The translations under genes and the position numbers were made by a program. A model generated the notes under the pieces. The model ran no database searches. It saw nothing but the letters and a program-made list of their open reading frames with translations, and was not told the origin of the DNA. Below, piece by piece: positions 40,745 through 50,171 of a DNA stretch of 64,000 nucleotides (within the stretch, counting starts at the first letter, position 1; every line of letters starts with the position of its first letter). The stretch covers positions 1-64,000 of the forward strand of contig DGIA01000006.1 in assembly GCA_002392965.1 (NCBI GenBank). Direction: 5' to 3'. Source of the stretch: Bacteroidales bacterium UBA3834 (GTDB lineage Bacteria > Bacteroidota > Bacteroidia > Bacteroidales > P3).

Positions 40745-41398
40745 TCACATTTGTTCTTTACCATTCACTTTCTCTTCTGATTTCAAGCTTTTTATCTTCA
40801 GAAAAACCTGATCAAAGAAGAGCCAGAATACCCCAATCGTGATGGATGCATCGGCCACATTGAAGATGGCGCGGAAGAATTCGAAGTGCTGTCCGCCGAC
40901 AAAAGGAACCCAACTCGGCCAATCAAATTGGAACAGAGGGAAATAGAACATATCCACCACACGCCCCTGGAAAAGGGGTGCGTAGCCGCCTTCGGGCGGG
41001 AAAAGGGTGGCGACGGAGTAGAAGCTCTCGTTGAAAATGAGGCCATAGAAGCAACTGTCGATGATATTGCCCACAGCGCCGGCAAAGATAAGTGTGAGGC
41101 AGAGGATGAGCGAAGTACGGCCTTGTTGGCGAATCAGGCGTGCGATAAGCCAAGCGACAAAGGCGGAGGCCAAGATACGGAAAATGGTAAGCACCACCTT
41201 ACCCGTGGCGCCACCCAACGCCCAACCGAAGGCAAAACCGCGGTTCTCAATGAAATGGAGACGGCACCAGGTGCCGATGAGGGAGACCTCCTCACCTATC
41301 TGGAAATGGGTCTTGACCCAAATCTTGACTATCTGGTCAACCACCAGGATGGCGGTGGCAAGGATGATGACTGTGCGTGTGATTTTCTTATTGTTCAT
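40745..41398 (-). CDS. lspA: Lipoprotein signal peptidase (signal peptidase II)
   Basis: 217 residues, somewhat longer than the roughly 160 of E. coli because of a Bacteroidota-type loop. Four membrane helices are visible, with the family blocks VDQIVKIWVKTHF, IENRGFAFG, GNIIDSCFYG and VVDMFYF, and the second catalytic Asp in FNVADASITIGV. LspA cuts the signal of prolipoproteins just before the lipidated Cys in the inner membrane. It overlaps the DUF3109 gene by 11 bases and is the last gene of the eight-gene minus-strand operon. Confidence 0.94.
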   Translation of the reverse strand: MNNKKITRTVIILATAILVVDQIVKIWVKTHFQIGEEVSLIGTWCRLHFIENRGFAFGWALGGATGKVVLTIFRILASAFVAWLIARLIRQQGRTSLILCLTLIFAGAVGNIIDSCFYGLIFNESFYSVATLFPPEGGYAPLFQGRVVDMFYFPLFQFDWPSWVPFVGGQHFEFFRAIFNVADASITIGVFWLFFDQVFLKIKSLKSEEKVNGKEQM

Positions 41399-41975
41399 TG
41401 CGGTTCTTGATTTCTTGCAACAATTCGTCGTACCACTCCTGACCGAAGCGGCGGACGAGGGGTTCTTTCAAATAGAGATAAAGCAGCGGACGGGAATTGT
41501 CCTGCTGCCGGGGTTGGAGGCATATGTCCCACTGGTGATAGTTGACAGCGGCGAACTCACCATAGTCCTCGACGCGGATGGGGTAGAGGTGGCAGCTGAC
41601 AGGCTTGGGGAAGCGGCTATCCGCGAGCGGCGTGTGGGGTGCGGCTTGGCGATAGGCTTTCTCTATGGCGCAGAGGGTGATGCCGTTCTCCTGAATGGCA
41701 TAGGCGCAGGCGCCGCCATGGATGAGCGGAGTGCCCAGGTCGCCGTCGTTGTCGCGCACGGCTACTCCCTGCTCCTCGACGGCGGCACGGCCCTCGGGGG
41801 TCATGAAGGGCTGCACCTCGGGGAGAATCGACTCAAGAACAGGCACTTCCTCCTCCAGCAAGGGTGCGCCGCTGTCGCCATCAACACAGCAGGCCCCCAG
41901 GCAACGGTTGCAGTCGCAGCAGAAGCGGCGGTCGGCAATATCGTCGGAGACGATGGTATTTCCCACTATAATCAT
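41388..41975 (-). CDS. DUF3109-family cysteine-rich protein
   Basis: 195 residues from the ATG at 41975 (MIIVGNTIVSDDIADRRF); a longer frame from 42056 would run far into the upstream gene. The Cys cluster CCDCNRCLGACCV near 20-32, then later GGACAYAI, TLCAIEK, VSCHLYPIR and WDICLQP, is the DUF3109 pattern and suggests a bound Zn or Fe-S centre. Function unknown. It overlaps the dehydrogenase gene by four bases and lspA by eleven. Confidence 0.85.
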   Translation of the reverse strand: MIIVGNTIVSDDIADRRFCCDCNRCLGACCVDGDSGAPLLEEEVPVLESILPEVQPFMTPEGRAAVEEQGVAVRDNDGDLGTPLIHGGACAYAIQENGITLCAIEKAYRQAAPHTPLADSRFPKPVSCHLYPIRVEDYGEFAAVNYHQWDICLQPRQQDNSRPLLYLYLKEPLVRRFGQEWYDELLQEIKNRNEQ

Positions 41976-42916
41976 TGACGGTGTCCTGTGTTCAAAGTGT
42001 CGATTATCTTGTCGGCTAGGACAGCCGCAAGCTTGTATTTCGATTCGACGGTCCAACCGGCCACATGGGGCGTAAAGACCACATTCTGGGTCAAAAGGCC
42101 GGGGTCGAGCGTCAAAAGAGAGTCGGATTGCATATTTTCATTTTCCAGCACATCGAGACCGGCGCCAAGCACACGTCCGCTTTCCAACCCTTGCACCAAC
42201 GCCGCAGTATCGACCACAGCACCGCGCGAGGTGTTGAGCAGATAGAACGGCTTGCGCATGGCAGCGACGAAGGAAGCGTCAAGGTAGTGGCGGGTTTCAT
42301 CGGTGAGGGGCACATGGAAACTAACCACATCGGCCTCCTTTTGCAGGGTTTCCAGAGCGACGCGCTCTGTTCCATCCGTCGCCTCTGTCGTATCTGTCAG
42401 ATATTTGTCGTAGTACATCACTCTGCACCCGAATCCGCCGAGCCGACGGGCAAAGGAGCGGCCCATGTTGCCGAAGCCGATGATGCCGACGGTAAGACTG
42501 CCGAGTTCATGGCCACGGTTGGCCTCGCGGCGCCACAATCCCTGGCGCACTTCGGCGTCGGCACGGGCGATGTTGTTCAGCAGCGCAAGAAGAAGTCCCA
42601 CCGCATGCTCGCCTACAGCGTCGCGATTGCCTTCAGGGCTGTTGAGGCAGCGGATACCGCGGCTCTCGGCATACTGGACATCAATGGTTTCCATACCGGC
42701 CCCTACCCTTCCGATGCAACGGAGGGAGGCGACACGGTCGATGAAAGCCCGGTCGATGATAACCTTGCTGCGCACCACCAAAGCCACACAGCCCTGGGCG
42801 GCCCTGACAAGGCTCTCGTAGTCATGGTCGGGTTCGACTCTCACGTCGAATCCGGCGGCCTGCAGGCGCTCGGCAAGGACGGGATGGGTGCGGTCGGATA
42901 TGAGGATACTATTCAT
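41972..42916 (-). CDS. D-isomer-specific 2-hydroxyacid dehydrogenase (SerA-like)
   Basis: 314 residues. NAD-binding VGIIGFGNMGRSFARRLGGF at about 147-166, catalytic Arg in LLNTSRGAVVDTAAL, a Glu in the ENENMQSDSL region and His in FTPHVAGWT are all present. These enzymes oxidise D-2-hydroxyacids or reduce 2-ketoacids. It lacks the C-terminal ACT domain of classical SerA, as in many Bacteroidota D-3-phosphoglycerate dehydrogenases, so the serine pathway is possible but unproven. Overlaps both neighbours by a few bases. Confidence 0.88.
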   Translation of the reverse strand: MNSILISDRTHPVLAERLQAAGFDVRVEPDHDYESLVRAAQGCVALVVRSKVIIDRAFIDRVASLRCIGRVGAGMETIDVQYAESRGIRCLNSPEGNRDAVGEHAVGLLLALLNNIARADAEVRQGLWRREANRGHELGSLTVGIIGFGNMGRSFARRLGGFGCRVMYYDKYLTDTTEATDGTERVALETLQKEADVVSFHVPLTDETRHYLDASFVAAMRKPFYLLNTSRGAVVDTAALVQGLESGRVLGAGLDVLENENMQSDSLLTLDPGLLTQNVVFTPHVAGWTVESKYKLAAVLADKIIDTLNTGHRQ

Positions 42917-43904
42917 TCATCTGCAATTGTTGTACCGCACGGCTGGAGGCGGCAAAAATGCCTATGCCTCCCTGCACGTTGGTGTGAATCTGTACGGGTT
43001 CGGTGAACATGGCGCTGAGCATGTCGCCGTCATAGGTGCTGAGAGTAAGTTCATACAGGTAGCGGTCGTAGGAGTAGGAAGTGACCTCGAGGTAGAGCTT
43101 GGGTATGGTGTACTGGTAGGTATCGACATAAGTTCCACTCTCACCACCTGCATTGCCGGGCGTCGTAGAGGTGGTATCCCGAGGGATACTGATGGTGATG
43201 TCATGGGATGTGCCGCTGATGAGCTCGTCGGAGAAAGGCAGCCAAGACATGGGCGTGCTTCCGTCGAGGTCAAGGCTGAGGTTGGTGTTATCCTTGAGTA
43301 TCACATCATTGCACGAGAACGAAATAAACATGTCGCGAGGCGTGGTGTCTCTGACAACGACGGTACTGTACTGATTGATGTTGTAGGTATGGATAAGGGT
43401 GTCGATGGACCGCAGGCGGATGGAGTAGTAGTCACGGGTAGCGGCATCGTCGGTCAGACGGAAGCGGATGTTGAAGGCCGGATTGCCGTTGCTGTTGGTG
43501 CCCTGCGAGACCTGGGCAGCCGAGACAACCGGCGCTGTCGGCATAGTGGTCTCGGCGGTGAGAGGAACATCCTGACCAGGCACCAGCACACGGAGTCCCA
43601 GACGGTCGCTGGCTTGCGGCGTGTAGGCTATGGAGTAGTTTCCGCCGACACGGGTCACCGCAGCGGCGTCGGGATTACCGTTGACCGTGAGGCTCACCGT
43701 GGCGTTGTCGATTTCGGAAAAAGGATGCGTATCCAGGAAGAAACGGCTGAAGGTGAGACGCAGGGAGACGGTGCTGTCGGCCTCCACACGGGCGACGGCC
43801 ACAGGAACCTTTTGGGTGAGACCCGGGTCGATGTCGATGACCTTCTCTTCACAACCTGTCCACAAGGCGACCAAGGGGAGCAGTATCAGCAATGTCTTTT
43901 TCAT
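42909..43904 (-). CDS. DUF4249-family lipoprotein, partner of the TonB receptor
   Basis: 331 residues. The lipoprotein signal ends LLPLVALWTGCEEK. The mature part begins with the DUF4249 start KVIDIDPGLTQKVPVAVARV and contains Ig-like strands (ATVSLTVNGNPDAAAVTRVG; YTPQASDRLGLRVLVPGQDV), ending GIGIFAASSRAVQQLQMNE, the usual family ending (G.F.A). DUF4249 genes regularly lie directly after a TonB receptor gene, as here (six bases), and the proteins are thought to sit on the outer membrane as substrate-capture partners. Confidence 0.87.
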   Translation of the reverse strand: MKKTLLILLPLVALWTGCEEKVIDIDPGLTQKVPVAVARVEADSTVSLRLTFSRFFLDTHPFSEIDNATVSLTVNGNPDAAAVTRVGGNYSIAYTPQASDRLGLRVLVPGQDVPLTAETTMPTAPVVSAAQVSQGTNSNGNPAFNIRFRLTDDAATRDYYSIRLRSIDTLIHTYNINQYSTVVVRDTTPRDMFISFSCNDVILKDNTNLSLDLDGSTPMSWLPFSDELISGTSHDITISIPRDTTSTTPGNAGGESGTYVDTYQYTIPKLYLEVTSYSYDRYLYELTLSTYDGDMLSAMFTEPVQIHTNVQGGIGIFAASSRAVQQLQMNE

Positions 43905-43910
43905 GGCGGG

Positions 43911-46316
43911 TCAGAATTTACGGATGTAAGCGATGGAGGGGATGATGGGGAAGAGCGACCGCTGCACAAGGGCCGAGCCATAGACGGTGCCGTCGGCGGC
44001 GGTGTAGCGGTGCAGGTTGGACTTATATATAATGAAGGGGTTCTGCTGGTTATAGACGTTGTAGATGCTGATGCTGATGGTGCGGTAGCCCCGTTTGAAG
44101 AAGCGGTGGAAGTTGACGCTGAGGTCCAGCCGGTGGTAGGGCGGCAGGCGGTAGTTGTTGCGCGAATCAACGAAACCTGCGGCATTGCTGACATAACCGG
44201 AGAAGCTGTCTTCTATCTGGCTGTCGGTCTCGAACTCCTGCATGGCCAGGGTGGCGGTGTTGCCCGTGGAATAGACCCAGGTGAGGCCACAGTCGAAGCG
44301 CTTGTTGTGCTTGTACTGCAAGCTGACGGAGATGTCGTGGATACGGTCGTACTTGGCGGGGAAGGGTTCGCCGTTGTTGAGCATGTCGAACATGCGCCAT
44401 GTGCGGCTCCAGGTGTAACCCACCCAGCCGGTGAACTTGCCCACGGTGCGTTGGGCCAGGAACTCGATGCCGTAGGCTTTGCCGTCGCCGAGGCACACCT
44501 TGTCCTCCCAACCGGTGCTGCTGCCAAAGAAACTGCTACCGGGGAGATACTCCATCAGGTTGTGCATCCACTTGTAGTAACCCTCTATGCTGAAGTCGGC
44601 AATGCCGAACCAGTTGTAGAACACCCCTGCCGCCACCTGGTGGCTGCTCATGGGGGCGATGCGTGCCGTGACGGGCACCCAAAGGTCGGTGGGCAGGCTG
44701 ATGTTGCTGCTGCTGAGGAGGTGCATGTATTGGGTCATGTAGCTGTAGCCCGCCTTGACCGAGAGATCCTCGGTGATAAGGAAGCGGGCACTCAGGCGCG
44801 GTTGCAGCGAAGGATAGAACCGGCCCTCGACCAGGAAACCCGTGGCAGCAAGGCCGGCATTAAGCTTCAAGGCATCGGTGAGGCTCCAGTCATCTTCGAA
44901 AAAAAGACTCATCTCTTCGGCGTGAACCACACTTTGTCCGATGATGGTGTCATGGTTGTAGGCGGTGTCGTTGGAGCTGAAACTGTTTTTTCCACCCGTC
45001 ACCTCGGGGGTGAAGATGTGGTGCGTGAAGTGCGTACCGAACTTGATGCTGTGCTCCGGGGCAGGAGAATAGTCGAAGTCGGCATTGAGGGAGATGTCGC
45101 GAATACCCGAGTTGTAGGTCGAAGTCATGGCGGCGGCCGCAAAGTCATCTCCCGAATGCGTCTCCATATCGAGGCCGAACTCCAACCTGTTACGGTATTG
45201 GGTATATGAGCCTGTAATGTTCATGAAGAGCTTGGGGTTGAGGACATAGTTCCACCGCAAGGCGGCCGCAAGGTTGCCCCAGGTATAGTTGAGGTTCAAG
45301 TTGGTTTTGAATCCTATGGCTCCATAGTTGGTCTCGGCAATCTTGGCTCCGAGATAGACCCCGTCGTCGCCTGAATAGAAAGTGGCATAGAGACGGCTAC
45401 GCTCGCTGAACTTGTGTGTCACCTTGCCGTTGAGGTCATAGAAATAGTAGCCGGCGTTGACACCGTTCTTGCTGAAAAGAGACACAGCCATCGACAAAGG
45501 TGACTTTAAAAGCAGGTCGGCGTATGTACGGCGGAAGGAGAGGCTGACGGTGGTTTTCTCTTTGATGATCGGGCCTTCCACGCTCAGTTTTCCAGCCAGC
45601 AGCCCTATGGAGGCACCCCCGTGCCATTCGCGGTCATTGCCATTGTTGGTCGTGATGTCGAGCACCGACGAGATGCGGCCGGTGAAACGGGCCGGGAACG
45701 ATCCCTTATAGAGGGTCACGTTCTTCACGGCGTCGCTGTTGAAGGCCGAGAAGAAACCGCCCAGGTGGTTGACATTGTAGAGCGGGATGCCGTCGAGCAA
45801 GAAAAGATTCTCGTCGGGGCCGCCACCACGCACATAGATGCCGCTGGTGCCCTCGGTGCCGCTCTGCACACCGGGAAGCAGCTGCAGGGTCTTCAGCACA
45901 TCGCTCTCGCCGAACATCACCGGCACCATCTTCAGATGTTCGATAGGCAGTTCCACGGCGCTCATCTGCGAGGTGCGGGGGCTGTTCACCCTTTCGGCGG
46001 TGACGGTAACTTCGTCCAGCTCCACCGACGGCACAAGGCCGACGCCGAGTTCCAGGTTGCTTCTCAAAGAGACTGGGAAATGCTGCTGCCTGTAGCCGAT
46101 GTAGCTCACCCGCAGATATGCAGTATCCGTATGAAGGGTCAAGGTGTAGCGCCCGTAGGCATTGGTGATGGTACCCTTGCCCGTGATTTCGTCGAGGATG
46201 GTGGCGCCCATCAGCGTCTCTCCGGTGGCCGCATCGGTGACGGTGCCGCTCACCGTCTGGGCCCTGAGCCACAGCGGAACAATGAGAAGCAACGTTATCA
46301 GCAACCGTTTCTTCAT
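43911..46316 (-). CDS. TonB-dependent receptor
   Basis: 801 residues. Signal peptide (LITLLLIVPLWLRAQ), carboxypeptidase-regulatory-like domain at about 20-105 (VSGTVTDAATGETLMGATIL), plug (VMFGESDVLKTLQLLPGVQS ... GGGPDENLFLLDGIPLYNVN) and a 22-strand-type barrel ending SLFPIIPSIAYIRKF. Together with the DUF4249 lipoprotein it should import a small ligand powered by TonB; the ligand is unknown. The gene starts six bases after the channel gene. Confidence 0.92.
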   Translation of the reverse strand: MKKRLLITLLLIVPLWLRAQTVSGTVTDAATGETLMGATILDEITGKGTITNAYGRYTLTLHTDTAYLRVSYIGYRQQHFPVSLRSNLELGVGLVPSVELDEVTVTAERVNSPRTSQMSAVELPIEHLKMVPVMFGESDVLKTLQLLPGVQSGTEGTSGIYVRGGGPDENLFLLDGIPLYNVNHLGGFFSAFNSDAVKNVTLYKGSFPARFTGRISSVLDITTNNGNDREWHGGASIGLLAGKLSVEGPIIKEKTTVSLSFRRTYADLLLKSPLSMAVSLFSKNGVNAGYYFYDLNGKVTHKFSERSRLYATFYSGDDGVYLGAKIAETNYGAIGFKTNLNLNYTWGNLAAALRWNYVLNPKLFMNITGSYTQYRNRLEFGLDMETHSGDDFAAAAMTSTYNSGIRDISLNADFDYSPAPEHSIKFGTHFTHHIFTPEVTGGKNSFSSNDTAYNHDTIIGQSVVHAEEMSLFFEDDWSLTDALKLNAGLAATGFLVEGRFYPSLQPRLSARFLITEDLSVKAGYSYMTQYMHLLSSSNISLPTDLWVPVTARIAPMSSHQVAAGVFYNWFGIADFSIEGYYKWMHNLMEYLPGSSFFGSSTGWEDKVCLGDGKAYGIEFLAQRTVGKFTGWVGYTWSRTWRMFDMLNNGEPFPAKYDRIHDISVSLQYKHNKRFDCGLTWVYSTGNTATLAMQEFETDSQIEDSFSGYVSNAAGFVDSRNNYRLPPYHRLDLSVNFHRFFKRGYRTISISIYNVYNQQNPFIIYKSNLHRYTAADGTVYGSALVQRSLFPIIPSIAYIRKF

Positions 46317-46321
46317 CCTCC

Positions 46322-47299
46322 TCAGTTCTTGATGGCTTCGTCCTCCTCGTCGAAATCTTTCTCCATGTTCTCCACCACCCGCAGGGAATGAGGCTTACGC
46401 TTGCTCTTGCGGTGTTCTTCTATGGTCTCGCCGGCCACGATGCCCATCGGCACAGCTATGATACTATAACCGAGCAGCATCAGCAGCACGGCAATGAAGC
46501 GGCCCCCCATGGTGACCGGAGTGATGTCGCCGTAACCCACCGTGGTGATGGTCACCACCGCCCAGTATATGCCGCTCAGCACGTTGTCGAACTCGGGGTT
46601 GTGGTCAGCCTCGATGGAATACATCATGGTTCCCATGATGATGGCGGCCACCAACACAAACAGCATGAACACAATAATGCGCAGCGCGCTGTTCTTCAAG
46701 GCGCTGATCAGCATGGCGCCGGCCTCCTGGAAGCGCTGAAGCCGGAAAATGCGGAAGATACGCATCGTGCGCAGAAGACGGAACACCGTGAGCGCCTGAC
46801 CCGCGGGCCAGAAAAGGCTGAGATATGCGGGGAAGATGCTGATGAAGTCGATGATGCCCCAGAAGGAGAACACATAGCGCAGCGGACGCTTCAGGCAGTA
46901 GAGACGGAGGTAGTATTCAAAGGTAAACAACAAGGTGAAGGCCCACAGCAGTCCTTTGATAATCCAGAACCAGAGCCCTTTCTCCCCTCCCGAGGTGATG
47001 GCGCTGGTGGTTCCGAAGATGCTGTCCATGATAATCACCAGGATGTTCAACACGATCAGCACCAGCAGCCACACGTCGAACTTCTTGCCCGCCGGGGTGT
47101 CGCTCTTGAATATGATGGTGAAGATATCCTTCTTCGTCAATCCGCGGTACCGCTTCGGCAGCAACCAGTCGAAGACCAGAAAGTGCATAATCCGGCCTAC
47201 CGTATGGACCACATTGTGAGCCATCCGGTTCCAATCGACAGATGCCATCCAATGCATAAACTTCTGCAATAAATTTCTCTTCTTGTCAGACGGTTCCAT
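46322..47299 (-). CDS. Voltage-gated potassium-type ion channel
   Basis: 325 residues with six membrane segments. The S4 voltage sensor carries Arg at every third position (RLLRTMRIFRIFRLQRF), and the pore has the selectivity filter TTVGYGDITP, diagnostic for K+ channels. S1-S2 starts FDVWLLVLIVLNILVIIMDS. A cytoplasmic basic tail (EEHRKSKRKPHS) ends in acidic residues. Forms tetramers in the inner membrane. It overlaps the M16 protease gene by 14 bases. Confidence 0.93.
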   Translation of the reverse strand: MEPSDKKRNLLQKFMHWMASVDWNRMAHNVVHTVGRIMHFLVFDWLLPKRYRGLTKKDIFTIIFKSDTPAGKKFDVWLLVLIVLNILVIIMDSIFGTTSAITSGGEKGLWFWIIKGLLWAFTLLFTFEYYLRLYCLKRPLRYVFSFWGIIDFISIFPAYLSLFWPAGQALTVFRLLRTMRIFRIFRLQRFQEAGAMLISALKNSALRIIVFMLFVLVAAIIMGTMMYSIEADHNPEFDNVLSGIYWAVVTITTVGYGDITPVTMGGRFIAVLLMLLGYSIIAVPMGIVAGETIEEHRKSKRKPHSLRVVENMEKDFDEEDEAIKN

Positions 47300-48542
47300 T
47301 CTTCAAATAATATAGACCGTTCTCCCTTTCCGGCACAAACACCTCGCGTGCGGCCTCCATCACCTGTCCGGGTGTCACCCGGCGGTATTCCTCCGGCTCG
47401 CGGTTCACCAGCTCCGTATCGCCCGCCCATGTGTAGAAACAAAGCGACAGCGCACGGTCGGCGGCCTTGTACTGGGAAAAGACAAACGTATTCTCGTATT
47501 TATTGATTACTTTCTGCAATTCATATTCACTCACAGGCTCTTCAGCCAGGCGCATGGCCTCCTGTCGCAATGCCTCCGCCGCCTCGTCGGCCTCCACGCC
47601 GTCGCGCAGCTTGCCGCTCAAGACCATCAGCCCGGGGCCTGCGTCACCCGTGATGCAGGCATCCACCTCGGTCAGCAGCCCGCGCTCCTTGACCAGGCGG
47701 TTGTACAGGCGCGACGATTTGCCGCTGCCCAGCATGTCGCTGATCAGGTCGCAGACACGATAGTATGGGTGGAATCGGTCGCACATCGGCCAGGCGAGAT
47801 ACACCATCGAGGCCGGCACGGAGCGCTGCACCACCTGCTTGCGTGGCGCCGTCTGACGCGGCTCCGCCAGCGGCGACCGGGCCCAATCTCCCCTGCCCTC
47901 CTTCTCCGAGGGTGCCGACTGCCAGGCCTCCCGGGTCCATGCCATCATCTCCCGATGCCGCATCGGCGCCGCAATGGTGAGAATCGCGTTGTCGGGCCGG
48001 TAATATCGGGAATGGAACGCCCGCACATCCTCCAAGGTAGCCTCTCCCACATGGCGTATGTCGGCGCCGATGGTCGGCCAGCGGTAGGGGTGCACCTTGT
48101 AGCACAGCGGCCTCAGCAGCAGCCACACATCGCCGTACGGGCGGTTCATGTAGCGGTAATTGTATTCCTCGGTCACCACCTGCTGCTGCACATGGAGCGC
48201 CCGCTGGCTGATGTCGAGGTTCGCCATACGGTCGGCCTCCAGCTTCAGCGCGGTGCCCAACCCGTCGGGCGGAATGGTGAGGTAGTAATTGGTATAGTCG
48301 CAGTTGGTGAAGGCATTGGTCTCCCCGCCCAGGTCGCTGAGCACATTGTCGAAATCGGGCACCTTGGGGGTGCCGCCGAACATCAGATGCTCGAAGAGAT
48401 GGGCGAAGCCGGTACGCTGCGGATCCTCGTTGCGCGAACCCACATTGTACAGCAGGTTCACCGACGCCAGCGTGGTGTCCCACGCCTCGTGGGTCAACAC
48501 CGTCAATCCGTTGTCCAGCGTATGTTTCTCGTATTCGACCAC
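47286..48542 (-). CDS. M16-family zinc metallopeptidase
   Basis: 418 residues. The inverted zinc motif HLFEH (FAHLFEHLMFGGTPKVPDFD, about 46-65) with the distal Glu in EEYNYRY is intact, so the protein is an active-type M16 subunit of processing-peptidase length. RHVGEATLEDVRAFHSRYYR and the C-terminal domain LSDMLGSGKSSRLYNRLVKE-like stretch are typical. No signal peptide is visible, so it may act in the cytoplasm or need a partner for export. Its start codon shares one base with the stop of the HerA-like gene. Confidence 0.9.
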   Translation of the reverse strand: MVEYEKHTLDNGLTVLTHEAWDTTLASVNLLYNVGSRNEDPQRTGFAHLFEHLMFGGTPKVPDFDNVLSDLGGETNAFTNCDYTNYYLTIPPDGLGTALKLEADRMANLDISQRALHVQQQVVTEEYNYRYMNRPYGDVWLLLRPLCYKVHPYRWPTIGADIRHVGEATLEDVRAFHSRYYRPDNAILTIAAPMRHREMMAWTREAWQSAPSEKEGRGDWARSPLAEPRQTAPRKQVVQRSVPASMVYLAWPMCDRFHPYYRVCDLISDMLGSGKSSRLYNRLVKERGLLTEVDACITGDAGPGLMVLSGKLRDGVEADEAAEALRQEAMRLAEEPVSEYELQKVINKYENTFVFSQYKAADRALSLCFYTWAGDTELVNREPEEYRRVTPGQVMEAAREVFVPERENGLYYLKNGTV

Positions 48543-50125
48543 TACTTCAACAAGTTGCCCAGGATGTCGCGGGTCAGGGTACGGGTAACCGTGCTGGTGG
48601 TGTTCTTCACTATCTTCTGACCCACCGAGCTCCTGCTCTTGGTTTTCTTGCCGCTGACGGCGTCGCTCACAGCCGTTCCGGCGGCCGTGGCCAACGTGCC
48701 GGTGACGGCCACCAGCACCGACTTGAGCAGCTTGCTCCCGATACCTTTCTTATTGGCCTCCCGCTTGGGGGCGGCCTCCTCCCGTTCCCGGCCTTTGGGC
48801 GCCGCCACGGGGGCTTCCTCCACCTCCGCCACAGCAGCCTCCTCGGCCTCCTTGATGAGCACCTCGAAGGCACTCTCGCGATCCACCATCTTGTCATACT
48901 TGCCGTAGATGCGGCTGCTGCGTATGATGGCGCTGCGTTGCTCGGGCGTGATGGCGCCTATCTGGCTCAGCGGGAACAGTATCTTGGCGCGCTGCACCAC
49001 GCTCGGGGCGCCCTTCTCGTCGAGCAGGCTCACCAGCGCCTCGCCGGTCTCCAGCTCCATGATGGCCTCGTCGGTCTTGAACTTGGGGTTGGCCCGGAAG
49101 GTGTCGGCGGCGGTCTTCACCGCCTTCTGGTCCTTGGGGGTATAGGCGCGGAGGGCATGCTGCACGCGGTTGCCCAGCTGGCCGAGGATATTCTCGGGGA
49201 TGTCTGTCGGGCTCTGGGTGACGAAGTAGATGCCCACCCCTTTGGAGCGGATGAGACGTATCACCTGCTCTATCTTGTCAATCAGCGCCTTGCCGGTATC
49301 CTCGAAAAGCATGTGGGCCTCGTCGAAGAAGAACACCAGCCGCGGCAGCTCCTGGTCGCCCACCTCGGGCAGGGTGCTGTAAAGCTCGCTCAGGAGCCAC
49401 AGCAGGAAGGTGCTGTAGAGCTTGGGCTGGAGCATCAGCTTGTCGGCCGCCAGCACATTCATCACTCCCTTGCCGCCTTCGGTCTGCAGCAAGTCGAAGA
49501 TGTCGAAACTCGGCTCCCCGAAGAACTTGTCCGCCCCTTGGTTGTCAAGCTGCAGCAGGGCGCGCTGTATGGCGCCCACGGTGGCCGTCGAGATGTTGCC
49601 GTACTGGGTGGTATATTCCTTGGCATGCTTGGCCACATAGTCGAGCATGGCGCGCAGATCCTTCATGTCGAGGATGAGCAAGCCGCGCTCGTCGGCGATG
49701 CGGAAGACGATGTTCAGCACACCGTCCTGGGTCTCGTTGAGGCCCAGCAGGCGGCTCAGCAGCTGCGGCCCCATCTGGCTCACGGTGGCGCGGATGGGGT
49801 GGCCCTGCTCGCCATAGACGTCGAAGAAACGCACCGGGCAAGCCTGAAACTCAGGGGCCGGCACCCCGAACGCATCCTTGCGCTTCTCGATGAAACCGCT
49901 CATCTGGCCGGCCTGGCTGATACCGCTCAAGTCGCCCTTCATGTCGGCCATGAAGCAAGGCACACCTGCCTGGCAGAAAGTCTCGGCCATCACCTGCAGG
50001 GTGACCGTCTTGCCGGTACCCGTGGCGCCGGCTATCAAGCCGTGGCGGTTCGCCATACGGCCGACGAGGGCCAGCGCGCCCTCGTCGCAATGGGCTATAT
50101 AAAGCCCTCTCTCCTTATCGTACAT
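48542..50125 (-). CDS. HerA-like (DUF853) ATPase
   Basis: 527 residues. Walker A GATGTGKTVTLQVMAETF lies near residue 31-48; MADMKGDLSGIS follows, and Walker B is LPRLVFFFDEAHMLF (about 270). The sensor-type SKGVGIYFVTQSPTDIPENI and the arginine-finger region GNRVQHALRAYTPKDQKAVK are typical of DUF853/YjgR proteins, which relate to HerA DNA translocases. The C-terminus (about 420-500) is a low-complexity Ala/Lys/Glu linker followed by a short hydrophobic helix. It likely forms a hexamer; role in DNA processing is inferred. Confidence 0.88.
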   Translation of the reverse strand: MYDKERGLYIAHCDEGALALVGRMANRHGLIAGATGTGKTVTLQVMAETFCQAGVPCFMADMKGDLSGISQAGQMSGFIEKRKDAFGVPAPEFQACPVRFFDVYGEQGHPIRATVSQMGPQLLSRLLGLNETQDGVLNIVFRIADERGLLILDMKDLRAMLDYVAKHAKEYTTQYGNISTATVGAIQRALLQLDNQGADKFFGEPSFDIFDLLQTEGGKGVMNVLAADKLMLQPKLYSTFLLWLLSELYSTLPEVGDQELPRLVFFFDEAHMLFEDTGKALIDKIEQVIRLIRSKGVGIYFVTQSPTDIPENILGQLGNRVQHALRAYTPKDQKAVKTAADTFRANPKFKTDEAIMELETGEALVSLLDEKGAPSVVQRAKILFPLSQIGAITPEQRSAIIRSSRIYGKYDKMVDRESAFEVLIKEAEEAAVAEVEEAPVAAPKGREREEAAPKREANKKGIGSKLLKSVLVAVTGTLATAAGTAVSDAVSGKKTKSRSSVGQKIVKNTTSTVTRTLTRDILGNLLK

Positions 50126-50171
50126 AAATCACTAAAACACGTTAAACCTGAATCCTGAATCTCGAAAACCG

